This document shows, one piece after another, positions 45,851 through 58,770 of a stretch of 64,000 nucleotides of DNA. Source of the DNA: Loxodes magnus (lineage: Eukaryota; Ciliophora; Karyorelictea; Loxodida; Loxodidae); assembly GCA_946699065.1 (NCBI GenBank), contig CAMPDV010000723.1:124001-188000 (forward strand), given 5' to 3'. Positions within the stretch are counted from its first letter, which is position 1. Every line of letters starts with the position of its first letter. Below the pieces are notes generated by a model. The model was not told where the DNA came from and ran no database searches. It saw only the letters and a list, made by a program, of their open reading frames with translations. Made by a program: the position numbers and the translations under genes.

Positions 45851-48800
45851 GAAACAATTTTATATAATAATAATTACAAAACCTAATATTTGTTGTTTTA
45901 TCTAAAACTTTATAGTATCAAATGATTTAATTTTAAGTATGCGTTTTCTCCTCATTAATTCCAAAGATATTTGTTTTACTCCAAAAGTTAGAAGCTTTTA
46001 TATAAAAAAGGATATCGATAATACAAATGAAAAATTAAAATAATACTATTAAATAAACTATGAATTTCATTTAAACTTAATCATTCGATTCTAGTTGAGA
46101 AAAAAGTTTGACCTGATACTGTGAATTAAGATTTTAGTCAAATTTTTCTTGAAATAAAAAAATGAGCAAAAAATAACTTTTCGAACTTTATTAAACACCA
46201 GAATAATTTTTTAATAGAATATGACAATTTGAAATAACATAATTTAAAATATAGAAAAAATAGATTAATTTATTGTTGAAGAAATTTAATTTATTGGAAG
46301 ATATTCGATAGAATTAAATTAATTGGAGCTTAAATTTTAAGTAATATAATTACGATATTAATAAGTTATTATGACAAGAATTTAACAAATATAAGATAAT
46401 ATTTAATCTAAAAGAATATGATAAATATTATAAATAATACAATTTAATAATAAAATTATAACATAGAATAATGTATTGAAACAATTAAAAACTAAACACA
46501 AAATTTCACTTTTAAAAATATTTAGAATCTAATAATAAAAATTATAAATAAATATGCATAAACAATAAAAATAATAAGAAATGAAAATGCTATAAATATG
46601 GTGTGAAAGAATTATATAAATTAAACTATTTGATTTATAATTTTTATTAAAATAATAATATTTATATATAACTTAAAATTATTTAAAACTATGCTTAAAA
46701 TGTTTAAAAATAAAGAAAATTATTTTTTAAGCTATTAAATATATTAAATAATTTTAACTATATTTTTTAAATGAGATACATAAATTATATACTTTCTTTT
46801 ATTTCTAATTATATCTTAAAATTATATGATATTTTAATTAAATTTTTAATCATTTTACAAATTAAATATTTTAAATTTGATATCTAAATCCTTTTTAATT
46901 TATAAAGATTTTACTAAACTAAAGTTATATGAAAAATTAATTAAAACTATTTTATAAATATAAAAATATATTATTTTAATATATAATAAGAAATTAAATA
47001 TTTTTATAATAGATAAAAAGAATCCATTCATTATATAAATTATTTATTATATTCTTTATTTACTTTATCATTTCTTTGCTTAAATTTACTATCTATAAAA
47101 TACATCTTTTTATAATTTAAAGGCTTTAAAATGCTATTCTCATTTATATTTTAATTTTTATATATATTTGAAAGTATGATAACCACTTGCTATAATATAA
47201 TTAGAAAGAAATTCTCTTCGATAAAAGTATAAATATTACTTATCAACTTGATAGAGTTTTTAATTTATTACAAAATAGATTTTTATAATTAGTTTCGACA
47301 AAATTGTTTAAAAAATAAATGTTAATAGAAAGGGATATTTGAAACTAAAAATAAGAAGGGATATATACTCTATTGATATAATTTATTTTATAAATAAATA
47401 ATATTTCCTTATGTACCTATTTTAAGTAAAAAAATAGCCTTTTCCAGTCTATTAAACCTAGAATTTGAAAACTTGGATTTTAATTATAATTAGTAGAATT
47501 GCATTAATTATTAAATACTAATTATTACTAATTATTTTTCTATGAAATTTAATATATAAAAATAATAAATATACGTAAATAAATTATAAATAGTATTATA
47601 ATAATATTGTTTTCACTAATAATTAATAACTATAAATGAGTAAGTTTTTATAAAATTTAATTACCAGAAATATTTAAAATATTTAAATAATATTAAATTT
47701 TAAATAAGCAAGAATAATATTCAAATTTATATAGTTTATATTTTATTAATACAAATTTATCAAAAACTTTAATTTAATTTTATTTATTGTTCTTAGACAA
47801 TCTTTAACTCTCCTTTTAATAAAAAATTGTTTTAATTTCATATTTTTTTATTTATAGGCATATTTGAATCAATAAAATTAAAAATAAATATGTTTTTAAT
47901 TCAAAATTATAATTTATTTTGCTACTTTACTTAACATTTAAAGTTAGAATCTTAATATTGATATAAATTATATTATTTTTAAAAACATTTAGTGGGATTT
48001 CATATTAAGTTTAGAAAATAAAAAATTAAATTATTTTTACTTATTTATTAAAAGTTTTCACTTAAGCAGAAGTAAATTTGAGATTAGTAAAATAATTAAT
48101 ACTTATACCATATATACATCCATAATCTATGAAAAATAGTAAAAATAAACTATCTTTGAATAGGCTGATTATAAAAATCTGAGAGTTAGAGAATTTTTTA
48201 ACATTTTTAACATTTTTTATATTTTTGAAATTGAAATTGAAAATTTCTAAGAATAATTATTTTTATGTTGAATTTCTATATTTAAAAGTCAATCGATGCT
48301 AGATTTGTAAGATTTTAATATTCTTTAATATTTATCTTTATCACAAATATTGTTAAATATAAAATTTTTAATTAGAATTTTTTTAATTTTTAAGATAATT
48401 AATTAATACTTTATTTTTTCTTTTAGTAATAATTTTAAATAATAATGAAGTTGATAGTATCAATTAAATAATTAGTAAATTTTATATTCATTTTTTATAG
48501 AAATATTTAATTTCTTAAGTTTCCCTTATAATTTTTCATTTAACTTTTAAAAATATTTTACTACATTTCTAAGGTTAAAATAGAGATTACATAATTTATT
48601 ATATGTTTTATCTAAACATTAGTAAATATTTAAAATATTTATTTATAATATCATTTAGAATTATAAATTTTCTTAATATTTTTTAAATTATATTTAGCTG
48701 ATGTTTTTGCATTTACTTTGGTTTTTTATAAAATATTAATAGATTTTATATAATAAATTATTTTAAATTTTTATTAAACAAATAGAAAAATATTAATTTT

Positions 48801-49586
48801 CCTTATTTTAATTTAAAATATTATTCTTCATTAATAAGAAATGCAACCACAGCTTTATTAAATATTTTATCTAGAGGATAAGAAAATTTCTTATTAGTCT
48901 CTAATTAAGCCTATCTTTAACTAGTTAAAGGACTTAGAATATTTGCAAGTACAGTTAAAGTAAAAAGGAATTTTCTTTTAAGATTTTATGAATTAGTATT
49001 ACTAAATGAGTTAGTAAAGGAGGCTATAATATATTAAACTCTTGATTTTAAGATAAATAGAGAATTTTAGATATATGAATAATTGACTCTATTGAAGATT
49101 TAAATTAGCTTTTCTTTATTTAATTATATAAAAGAATAATGTTTTCTCTTTACTATTTATTTTAGTACATATAATTACCTAAATGTTTTATAGAACTAGT
49201 ATAATACTTTAAATTTAATATATTCTTATAATCACTAAAATAAACTTAGATAAATTAAGACTAAATATTTTACAAAATGTATCTTTTTGTCAGTTTTCCA
49301 AACAAAAGTTAATTACAAAAGATAGTTAAAAAAAGGAATATATAAATATAATTTAAATTTAGGAAAATTATAAATAATCTAAAATTCAAACTTATTTTAA
49401 TGTCTCAGCTTCAAATATTTCTATAACTATCTATATCATCTTTTTAGGTTTAAATCTTTTGTAATAAGATTAATAAATGAGGATGTGCTATAAAGCAAAA
49501 CATGCAGAATTGTTGATTAGGAACAGAAAGATATAGAATAATAGTAGACTAATAAATGTATTAAGAGTAAATAATAATTTATTAGA
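45851..49586. other. A+T-rich desert between ORF1-like gene and copy B
   Basis: About 3.7 kb of extremely A+T-rich sequence with no recognisable domain, RNA gene or long repeat on either strand. Confidence 0.5.
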
Positions 49587-51004
49587 TTAGTTTTAAATAA
49601 CTTATATTAGCTAATCTAATACTTATATTATCTCATGCTTATTACAAAGAAACATATTATGTTAAGTTTACTCTTTCTATTAATTCAGAAAATAATAATA
49701 GAAGATATTAAAAATATGTTTTCTTATAAGCTTATAATTTTCTTAAGAGCAAACAACTAATTTTAAGAAAGAGAGTATTAATAGTGGTAACAATATAATA
49801 TAGATTTGTATATAATAATAGAATTAAGTTTTTATCTTTAAATAATCTAGAATAATTTAGGTATTATTAATTAGAAATGATAATTACAAAAATAACATAA
49901 ATAATAAATATAATATTAGTTTGCTATAAAAGAGAAAGTTATCTAAATGTATTAATTATAACTAATCTAATATCTAAATTAAAGAGAAATTAATTAATAA
50001 CTAATAAAGCTAAAAGGATAAAATATTAAGTATTTAATAGACATAATTAAACATATTAAAGCTTATTTTAATAATAAAATTAAATATTACTATTTAATAA
50101 TTGTAAGATAAAATTAGTGATACACCATTTATAGCTAGTTTAAATATTTACTTTCTACTACTTCTATTTATTACATTTATATATTTTGCTTAGAATCAAC
50201 ATTAAAATAAATTATATTAGTTTATTATTATAAGAGAGACTTTTATAAATAAAAAGTTTTAATTAAATAGTAGTAAGAAAGTGGGCAATTAAAAGAGTTT
50301 ATCTTATATATTCTAAAAATGCTTTGTTTTAAATAATTTTATGTTTTTTAATATTTATTCAAACTAATTAATAAGAAACTTATTTTATTTCATTTTTTTA
50401 ATTAGTAAAAAGATTAAAGAAATAATTTTTTTTGATTAAATGTAAGTGAAAAATAATAATTAATAACAGTAGATTTAAAAGAATTGTAATATTTTATTTA
50501 TCATTTAAAAGGGTCTATAAAGAAATAAGGTTTTCTTATTAAGAGTCTTTGATTTAAAGCACAAATAAGTAATAATTAATAAATGCATATTAAAGTTATT
50601 ATAATAGGGATATAAATTCTTCGTTATAAACTTTTGAAATAATAACTTATCCTTTTATTTAAAAGTAAAAAGAATATAAAATAATTAAAATTATAAAAGT
50701 TTATACACTATTAGTTTAATATCTTGTCTTCTTTTAAGACAAAAATAGAAAAATCAATGTTTTAGAAGATATTTATAAGTATGCTTAATAAATAATTTAA
50801 TTGTTTAATTTTATTGAAATTAAGTAAGTAAAATTTATTGAGTTATTTTAATTAAATATTTATTGAAGTAAGTTATAAAAATTAAAATGGAGAGAAAATA
50901 AATGGAGAAAAAAGAAAAGCAATTTACTAAAATTATTTTTTTAAGAAAACTCTTAAGAGCGAGAAGCCACATCCTAGGGAAAATATCTCTACTTCATTTT
51001 AAGT

Positions 51005-51973
51005 ATGAAATTCTGCCTAACTTATGCTACTAAAAGTTAATAAATAAGATCAGTTATGACCAAAGTAAAGGTATTTCTTTAATATTTTATAGATTAAATC
51101 CTTAATAGTTACACTTCACGTGTTTAGTCGGTAGCCATATCAAGTGACCTGAATTGAATTGTATCAGGTTTACGAAGTCCTGAAAATTCTATAAAGATCT
51201 GGAATTTCCAGACAGGTACTCTCATAAGAACTATAACAGGACATACTTCCTCAGTTAACTCGGTAGTAATATCCTCAGACTCTAGCTATATAGTATCAGG
51301 ATCTGATGATAAAACCATAAAGATCTGAAACTTATAGACTGGTGCTCTTCAAAGAACTATAACGGGTCATACTTCATATGTTACATCGGTAGTAATTTCC
51401 CCTGACTATAGATATATAGTATCAGGATCTTATGACAATACCATAAAGATTTGAAATTTCCACAATGGAACTCTCTAAAGGACTTTGTCTGAGCATACTA
51501 ATACAGTTATATCGGTAGTAATCTCCTATGACTCTAGATATATTATATCGGGATCTTGGGATAAAACTATAAAGATTTGGAATTTCTAGACAGGTCAGCT
51601 TGTGCGAACTCATACTGGGCATTCAGGTTCTGTTTTATCGGTGATAGTGTCTAAGGATATCAGGTATATAATATCAGGCTCGGATGACAGTACTATTAAG
51701 ATATGGGACTTCTTTTCTGGTTAGTTTATTCGTACTCTTTAAGGTCATGTAGATGGTGTATCAAGTATTAAGTTAAGTGTTGATTCAAGTGTTATATTTT
51801 CTGGATCTTACGATGAAACAATCAAGATCTGGAACTTTGATAAGGGTGAGTGTATATAGACTTTGTAAGGACATACAAGTTTAATATAATCTATAGCATT
51901 GAGTGTTGGTAATAGATGGTTGGTATCGGGAGGATATGACGAGACGATAAGAAAGTGGAGAGTTTCGAGTTGA
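51005..51973 (+). CDS. Seven-blade WD40 protein B
   Basis: 322 codons from ATG 51005 to TGA 51971, colinear with gene A without any indel. Seven 42-residue blades form one propeller; TGA encodes the conserved Trp at 51326 and 51452, and TAA/TAG encode Gln (for example in Q-T-G and L-Q-G-H). Against gene A the framework residues are almost unchanged, but each blade differs at the two or three residues after G-H and around S-G-S-x-D-x-T: blade 7 has T-S-L-I-Q-S for T-G-W-I-W-S and G-Y-D-E-T for G-W-D-N-T. Blade 1 is degenerate (N-S-Y-T-S in place of T-G-H-S-S). Some differences replace whole codons, suggesting conversion between blades. The partner is unknown. The same 22-base intron-like stretch lies in the leader at 51073-51094. 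Confidence 0.88.
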
Positions 51974-54768
51974 GTAACTTACTATTTGACTTAATTTAAT
52001 TTTACGATTAAAGATATAAGATATTGGTAATGCATTTAAATGAATGTTTAATGTTAATAATGTTTTTAGTTATATGAAGTTTTTTAATTATTAATTAAAA
52101 ATTCGTTATATTCTTAAATATTATTAGTTTAAAAAAAAGGTTAAGTGATAGGTTATAGAAATTAGTGAGGTATGTTGATTTAAAGTGGTAATGTTTAAAA
52201 ATATTTAAAATATAATTTTGTTAAATGAAAGCATGAAATAAGTTAAAGTTTAAATTTATGCTATAAAATTTTATGGATTTATTTTTAGATTTTGTAAAAA
52301 TTTCAAGTTGAGTATAAATTTTCATTTTTTTGTGAAGTGGTTAAAATATTATTTATAAGGTTAAAGTAAGTTTATAATTTTGATTATAATTTAAAAAATT
52401 TAATTAAGTATTTATTTTAAATTAAATTAAATTAAATTAAATTTTGTTTTTTTATGATTATTATTATTATTTATTATTTAATATTAATTATTAATTATTT
52501 ATTGATATTATAAAATTTTAATAATTAAGTTTAATATTTTTCGTTTCCGATTGGATTATAAAATTTTTTGATATTAAGTATTTTATTTATCATTAATTTT
52601 CGATTTTAGAGTTTAAATTTCATGAAAACAAAAAATTTGTTTTTTAATATGTAAAAAAGGGTTTTTTTTTTAAATAGACTTAAAACTAAAAAAATTTTGA
52701 ATTTTGGGATGCTAATTTAATTTTTTAAGTTATATGTTAATAAATTTATTTAAATTTGTTTATTCTTGTATTTAAGTTCAATAATAAATTTTTATTTTTA
52801 TTTTAATATGTTTCGTTTCCGATTGGATTATAAAATTTCTTGAAAAATTTTCATTTAAACTTTTTTTCTTTTTTATTTAAAAGTATATTTTTGATAAGGT
52901 TAATTATGTTTGAAATTATAAAAAACATTTATTGTTTATGCTTTGGAAAAAATACAATTTTTAATTTTGAACATCTTTTCTAGTAAATGAAAAAATTTGT
53001 TTTAAAAATTTTTAATATTATAAGAATTTACTTAAATGAAAAGGATCTCAAGAAAAAAGGAGATATAATAAAATAACCATGAAATCGTGAAAAAATTATC
53101 CTTTTTTTGCTACAAAAGATTTTCGGGATGGATAAATCCTTTTCTTAAAGGGATAGAATTTTAAAAGATTTGAAAAGTTTTTTAAATAACTTTTAAGAAG
53201 TAAAGATAAAAAAATAAATTACAATTTTAGGAAGAAATAAATTAGTTAAAAAAATTTTCTATAAGAGGGCTTAAAACTACCTTTTTAATAGATATTGCGA
53301 ATTTTAAAAATAACTAATCTAAAAAGAGCTAAAAAATCTCTTTATAAAAATATGATCAATCAAGTAGAAAAAATGAGGTATAATGCATCTGTAATAATAA
53401 ATTTTAGGCCAATTTACAAAGAATCTAAAAAAAGGGATTAAACAAGGATCTAAATAATGTATCTAACCTAACTATATAAAATATAGAAACAAAAATTTAT
53501 TAATCAAGTTTAAAAATATTCTGCTTTATTATAATAATTATAAAAATATTAAAAATTTAAGATTAGTAAAAGAGTTTTGAAAAGAGCTTACTACGACTAA
53601 CTATCTGTTTTTAGTTTGCGAAAAAATGTTAATTTAGAAGAGGAAAACAAGTTTTTAAGAAAAATTGCTATATTAAGTATTTTTTCTCTTTAAAATTTTT
53701 CTCATTCTGTAATATTAAAAGAAAAGCTTTAAAGATAAACTTTCTGATTTTAAGCAACTTGAATATATCTACTATGTATATAGAAAATCGATTTTATTTA
53801 TTAATCTTAAAATTTGAATTTCTAATGAAGCTATTTTATTAAAGTTGAAAGCTTTTTAAAAAATAGATTGATTATTTATCATATAAAAACATTTGCTAGT
53901 AAACTATATAAATAATTTGAATATATGGAAAATTATAAAAATCTTCACTTTCTTGTAAATTATCTTATATTCCATCTAAAATAAGAATAAAATTATATTC
54001 TAATATTAAATAATAAGAATTAGCAAAATGAAAGTGTAAATAATTAAGAAATCAATATAGTTTTGATTATATCAAAAAAGGTTAAAAGCTTTAATTTTTT
54101 GTATAATTAAAATAATATACAAAGTGTAAGTTAATAACTATTATAATTATATCTATAAAAAATGGGAAATATTTCGTACAATATAAAAAGAAACATATAT
54201 AGCATAATAAAAAGCAAAGTTTCTACTAAGCCGATAATGGTAATAGTACACAATTTCATAAAGAACCTTAATAATGAGCTAGTTTGATTCTAAATGATTA
54301 GACAACTAAATTATAATTGATAATTTAAGGATTCCTTTAATAAATGTTTGGTTTAATATACAATATAGTAATTTTTAATTTAAAATACTAAATATTCATA
54401 AATATAATAATATTTAAAGTGCTTTATTTAAAATAAATAAAAAAAAGCAACTAATTTAAATTTAAAAGATCTTATCAAGAAATTAAATTAAAATGTTTTA
54501 ATATTCATTTTCTAATTAAAAATAGTTATTATTTTTTGTTCATTGATCTATTTTATTTATGATTAAAGATTGTAATTAATGTTTTCATAATGTCTGAAAA
54601 ATTGTTAGATTATTTAAAGATAAAAAATTAACTCTTAAAATCAATCCTTTTATAAGATAAACAGAAATAAGAGGAATTATAATTAAAAAAATTCTAACAA
54701 ACAAATTTATAAGACAAAAAAATTAATTTTATAAGAGATCAATTGAAGATGTGCAAGAATTTGAGAGC
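51974..54768. other. 3' part of copy B, no gene seen
   Basis: C-poor flank, (AAATT)n tract near 52418-52443, and A+T-rich sequence matching 30470-33940. No further gene is recognised. Confidence 0.55.
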
Positions 54769-54981
54769 AAAAATATTACAGTTAATATCAAAATATTGTA
54801 ATCCAAAAGCCATAGATGCAAAAATTGATGCTCAAATTAAACTACAAATAGATTTATTATTTGGTAAATTAATCTAGAAATAAGAAATATGGCATTGCTT
54901 TAACAGATTTATTGAGAAGTTTAATTTATCTTCAAACTTAATATCTTTTTTATTTATTATTAAATAATAGTAATTAAAAAA

Positions 54982-55850
54982 AATGGATTCTTAAAATCTT
55001 GTTCCCGGCTTTTTCTTCAGCAAAGAAGAGAAAAAAGCTCTGGAGAAAAAGCAGCCATAAAAAAATTAGCAAGAGTCTTCTTCTCCCCACTTACAAAACT
55101 AATAAAAACCTAATAACTATAATAAACACCTCCTAAAGTAATGAAAAGAAAGGAATCTAATATAATAACAGGAAAAGAACTTCCATCAAAGATAATTAAA
55201 AAGGAAATCAATGTTTATTAGTTAGTATTTGAAATATCCAATCTCTAGGAAGAGATTAAAGGGCTTAAGTAGGAAAATTAAGAACTAAGAAATTTATTAT
55301 CGCTTGGATAAGATAACTTAGAGATTAGAATTATTAATCAAGAAAGGGAACTCCAAGCATATTCGAACATTTAAACTGAACATAGATAAGAAACAGCAAG
55401 ACTTGGAAATATCGTATAAAAACAAGAGTTAGAGTTTATTAAGCAAAAGAATATTAGCACAACATAGCTAATTAGACAAATTAGATGGAATTAGAATAAA
55501 AAGAGGTTATAAATCGAAAACCAATCAGATAAGTAAGGAAGAAATGCTACTACTGTAATAGTAAGTGACATTTGTACAAGAATTGCTAAAAATTTTAGAA
55601 TTTCAAGAAAAAATTTGGGCGTAAAGAATAAGAAAAATATTAGAGGCTCTATTGCAACTAGCATGGAGATATTTACAGAAGAAAATGATGTGAAGTACCT
55701 TTTGAAATAATAAGAACAAGAAATCAAAGAAATTGAGAAGACCTTAGTGAAGATAATTTCATTAGAAAGTCAAGAATGATGAGTAGTATTGCTGATAAAA
55801 CAACTTATTTTAAACAGTGTCCAGATTGGCACTTTTGAACGTTTTAATTT
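54982..55850 (+). CDS. ORF1-like protein with P-G-F-F start and CCHC zinc knuckle
   Basis: ATG 54982 opens M-D-S-Q-N-L-V-P-G-F-F-F-S-K-E-E-K-K-A-L. A Gln/Lys-rich, coiled-coil-like middle follows. Near 55535 a frame gives C-Y-Y-C-N-S-K-W-H-L-Y-K-N-C, a perfect C-x2-C-x4-H-x4-C zinc knuckle whose x-W is TGA. The start and the knuckle are not shown to be in one frame. Knuckle plus coiled coil is typical of ORF1 in LINEs, where it binds element RNA; a different retroelement origin cannot be excluded. The element's second ORF is not seen downstream. Confidence 0.55.
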
Positions 55851-55964
55851 AATTATCATTATTAAATAATAGTAAAATTAAGAGTTTACTATGTAATTTT
55901 AAAACTTTTTATTATATGTATAGTTATATTAAAATTATGTACGAATTATTTAAAAATTAGATAA

Positions 55965-56260
55965 TTAAAAAGATGATGGGAGCTGAAGTTGATTCTCATA
56001 AAACCTTTTAGCATTTTGGATAAGGTCAAGTTCCTATCCACTGAGAAGGTCCATGGCTAGAGTCATTCTCAGCAGGAAAACAAAATCTTTCCGATTATTC
56101 ACACTTGCTAGCAACTTGAAGACTGTCGGCTCCTTGTTATGGAACCCCTGGCTGAAGCTATTGAATTAAGCAACAGAAAATCCTCTCTATATGCATTGGG
56201 AGAGTACCCTGGGTCGTCTAGCTGAAAAGGAGTTTCCAGTTCCTCGAAAGAGAAATTTTA
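55965..56260. repeat. Dispersed G+C-richer repeat, copy 2
   Basis: Diverged counterpart of 13455-13745 in the same orientation, with the same order of conserved blocks (GATG-TGGGAG, CAAGTTCCT, CTGAGAAGGTCC, AGAGTCATT, ACTTGAAGACTG, AAAGGAGTTTCC). Sharp borders to A+T-rich DNA. Nature unknown; SINE-like is the simplest guess. Confidence 0.65.
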
Positions 56261-56853
56261 AAGTTTATAATTAATTAATTGTAAACTGCTTATTACTCCT
56301 AAGGATAATATTTAAAGATTTAAAATACTTAATTGAAAATATTTGCTTGCTATGTTTGTAGAAATCTTTATAAATCAGTATTAATAAATATTCGAAAATA
56401 GTCCCCATTTCAGTTAAATATATAAATCAAAATAGGTGAAAAGAAAATAAGTAGAATTAACATGATATAGTACAAAACTGAGGAAGACTAGCGCAGTATT
56501 TAGTAAAGGAAATGATTTTCAATTGGTTTAAGTATTTACCAAGGTATTATCACTATATCTCGATATTGCTATTATTATGTAGAAATATTACCAAAATATA
56601 GACATTAAAAAATATAAAATTTGAATTAATTTTTAAGATAAGACTAAAATTAAAATATTTAAATGTAAAAAATAAATAAATAAAATATAAATAAGAGCTT
56701 AATAAACTGCTTAGCTATAAGCATTAAATAATATCTATTTTAACAAATTTATTATTTTATTAATTTTACTTTGTTTTCATTTAAACAAATTCTCTTTAAT
56801 TTTAATTTATAATATAATTAATTAAAATCTATAAGCTTGTTTTAGTTTAATAA

Positions 56854-58770
56854 ATGGATTAGTAAAATTATAAAAGTCCTAAAAAATAATTTGGTTCTTA
56901 GAAAAGAATTCCTAAGATACTTCAATATAGTTGCTTAATGTGTTCAAAGTGCATTAAAATTGGCCTTATGTCGCTCAATAAATATTTTGTAAAACACATT
57001 AGTAAATATTTAAAGGCTAAATATCTGAGTTAAAAGACTAGATTTCAACTGAAAATTTGAGAAGAAACTAATGAGTTTCAATAAAAAGCAAAACTAAATG
57101 AAAATTTATAGAATTATTTGCAAATATTAAAATAATAAAAGATATAGTAAATTAACTTCATTAAAGTTATATTGATGATCTAAAAACTTTTTTCTAATAT
57201 CATCAATTAAGTATGTACTTAAAACCACAAATAATATTATAGGGCAATTATAAAATAATATAAGAAAAATCGAAGAAATAATTTAAAATTTAGAAAAAAC
57301 ATTACATTTACCATCATAAACTAGATAGTAACAAGAAGAAATAGTAGCCTTATTACATATAATTAAATATCAATACAAACAGATAAAGTTAATGATTTAG
57401 AAATATAACTAAGTTAAAAATGAAGAAGTAAATGTTAATTAAATTTCAGATCAGTTAATTAAAATTATTTTATCGTTATGAATTTTATTGAGGAAAAGTG
57501 CAGAATTAAAATCCAATAAAATTATAATATTGCAGATATAATAAATGAATATTTTAAATAATAAATTAAATATTATTTTACACTATTAACAGTAGAGAAT
57601 GTTGCTAAATTATTAGAAAAATTTTAAAATAAAGTTTTGAAAAATGCTAATTTGTAAGAAAAGCCTTTAAATTTTTCTAACATATGTAATAATTAAAATT
57701 TTTGATTAAATTAAAACAGTTATCAAGTTAAGGTTTGATAAAAAAAATTGAATGATGTCATAGAATTATCTAAGGCTGATATCAAAGTAGAATAAGCTTC
57801 TGCAAATGCGATAGCAATCTTAAAATGTTTTAACTATAATTTTATATAAAAAAGATTTGAGGGAATAAGAATCTAAGGTGCTAATTGAATGAATCAAATT
57901 TTCAAGATTGTAATCTAAGAAACTCAAATTTATAAGAGATCAATCTAAGGAATGGGAAACTAACCAAATGCAACTTAAATGGAGGAAATTTAAATAATAT
58001 GTAATTGAAATTGCCCTAATCTTTTGATACTTTGCTGAAACATATGAATTGAATTTATTCGATAGCGGTCACGAGTGACTAGAAATAATCATATCAGGAA
58101 GTAATGATTCGACTATAAAGATTTGGGATTTTCTGAGTGATTTCTATAAGAGTACTTCGACCGAACGAGCGAATGAAGCTGTAAAGAGGGACTAGAAATA
58201 AATAGTTTCGGGAAGTTATGCTAGTACAATATAAGTATGAGAATTTTTGAATGTGACCTTAAAAAGTACTTTGATGGGACACACGAATTATGCTAGATCA
58301 ATAATGGTAACAAATGAATCGTTTCGGAAAGTTCTGATTAAACTATAAAAATATGAAATTTTTCAACTGGTTAATGTATTCGAATTCTCTAAGGATATCA
58401 AGATTCGATAAGAACAATAGAATTTAATCATAAAAAAACTCATAATATTTGGAGGTTATGACAAAACAATCAAAATATGAAACTTTCCAACAAAAAAAAG
58501 CATACGAACTTTAGAAGGCCATACAAATTTAGTGAGAATATTACTAATAACAACTATCAATAAGTTTATAATATCTTGATAATATGACATATTGTAAAAA
58601 TATGGAATTTCTAAACAGATGAGAGGTTAATATTATTACGAGGATATTAGGGAGAAATTTACGAATTAATGCTGACTGGAGATATAAAAGGAGTAATATC
58701 AGGAGGATATGAGAAATAGATAAGGAAGTGAAATATTCAAAATTATTACAAGATCTTAAAGATGGTTAAG
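56854..58770 (+). pseudogene. Decayed pentapeptide-WD40 gene (locus D)
   Basis: ATG 56854 opens M-D-Q-Q-N-Y-K-S-P-K-K-Q-F and a Cys/His patch (C-L-M-C-S-K-C, later K-H-I-S-K-Y) that may be a remnant of a B-box-like zinc finger, followed by coiled-coil-like sequence. Near 57730-57880: K-K-L-N-D-V-I-E-L-S-K, A-S-A-N-A-I-A-I-L, F-E-G-I-R-I-Q-G-A-N-W, matching the conserved linker and first pentapeptide unit that precede WD40 repeats in many NACHT/WD-type proteins. Then, in another frame, N-L-R-N-S-N-L-Q-E-I-N-L pentapeptides and M-N-W-I-Y-S-I-A-V-T-S-D-Q-K. WD40 remnants follow to about 58740 ([34 protein letters not shown]), spread over three frames with at least four shifts. A host pseudogene with architecture like the kinase fusion minus the kinase. 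Confidence 0.75.

Larger units (their letters stand above)
49587..54768 (+). repeat. Segmental duplication, copy B
   Basis: Direct repeat of 28086-33940, starting at the same TTAGTTTTAAATAACTTA block. Contains WD40 gene B. Relative to A it lacks two blocks of about 310-320 bases downstream of the gene, at about 52647 and 52845, plus about 14 bases near 53107; each lost piece carries the CAGCG motif or its degenerate form. Homology ends near 54768, where copy A runs into the LINE. Confidence 0.9.

Noticed and set aside
51422-51622. 66-residue minus-strand frame
   Set aside because: Antisense shadow of WD40 gene B.
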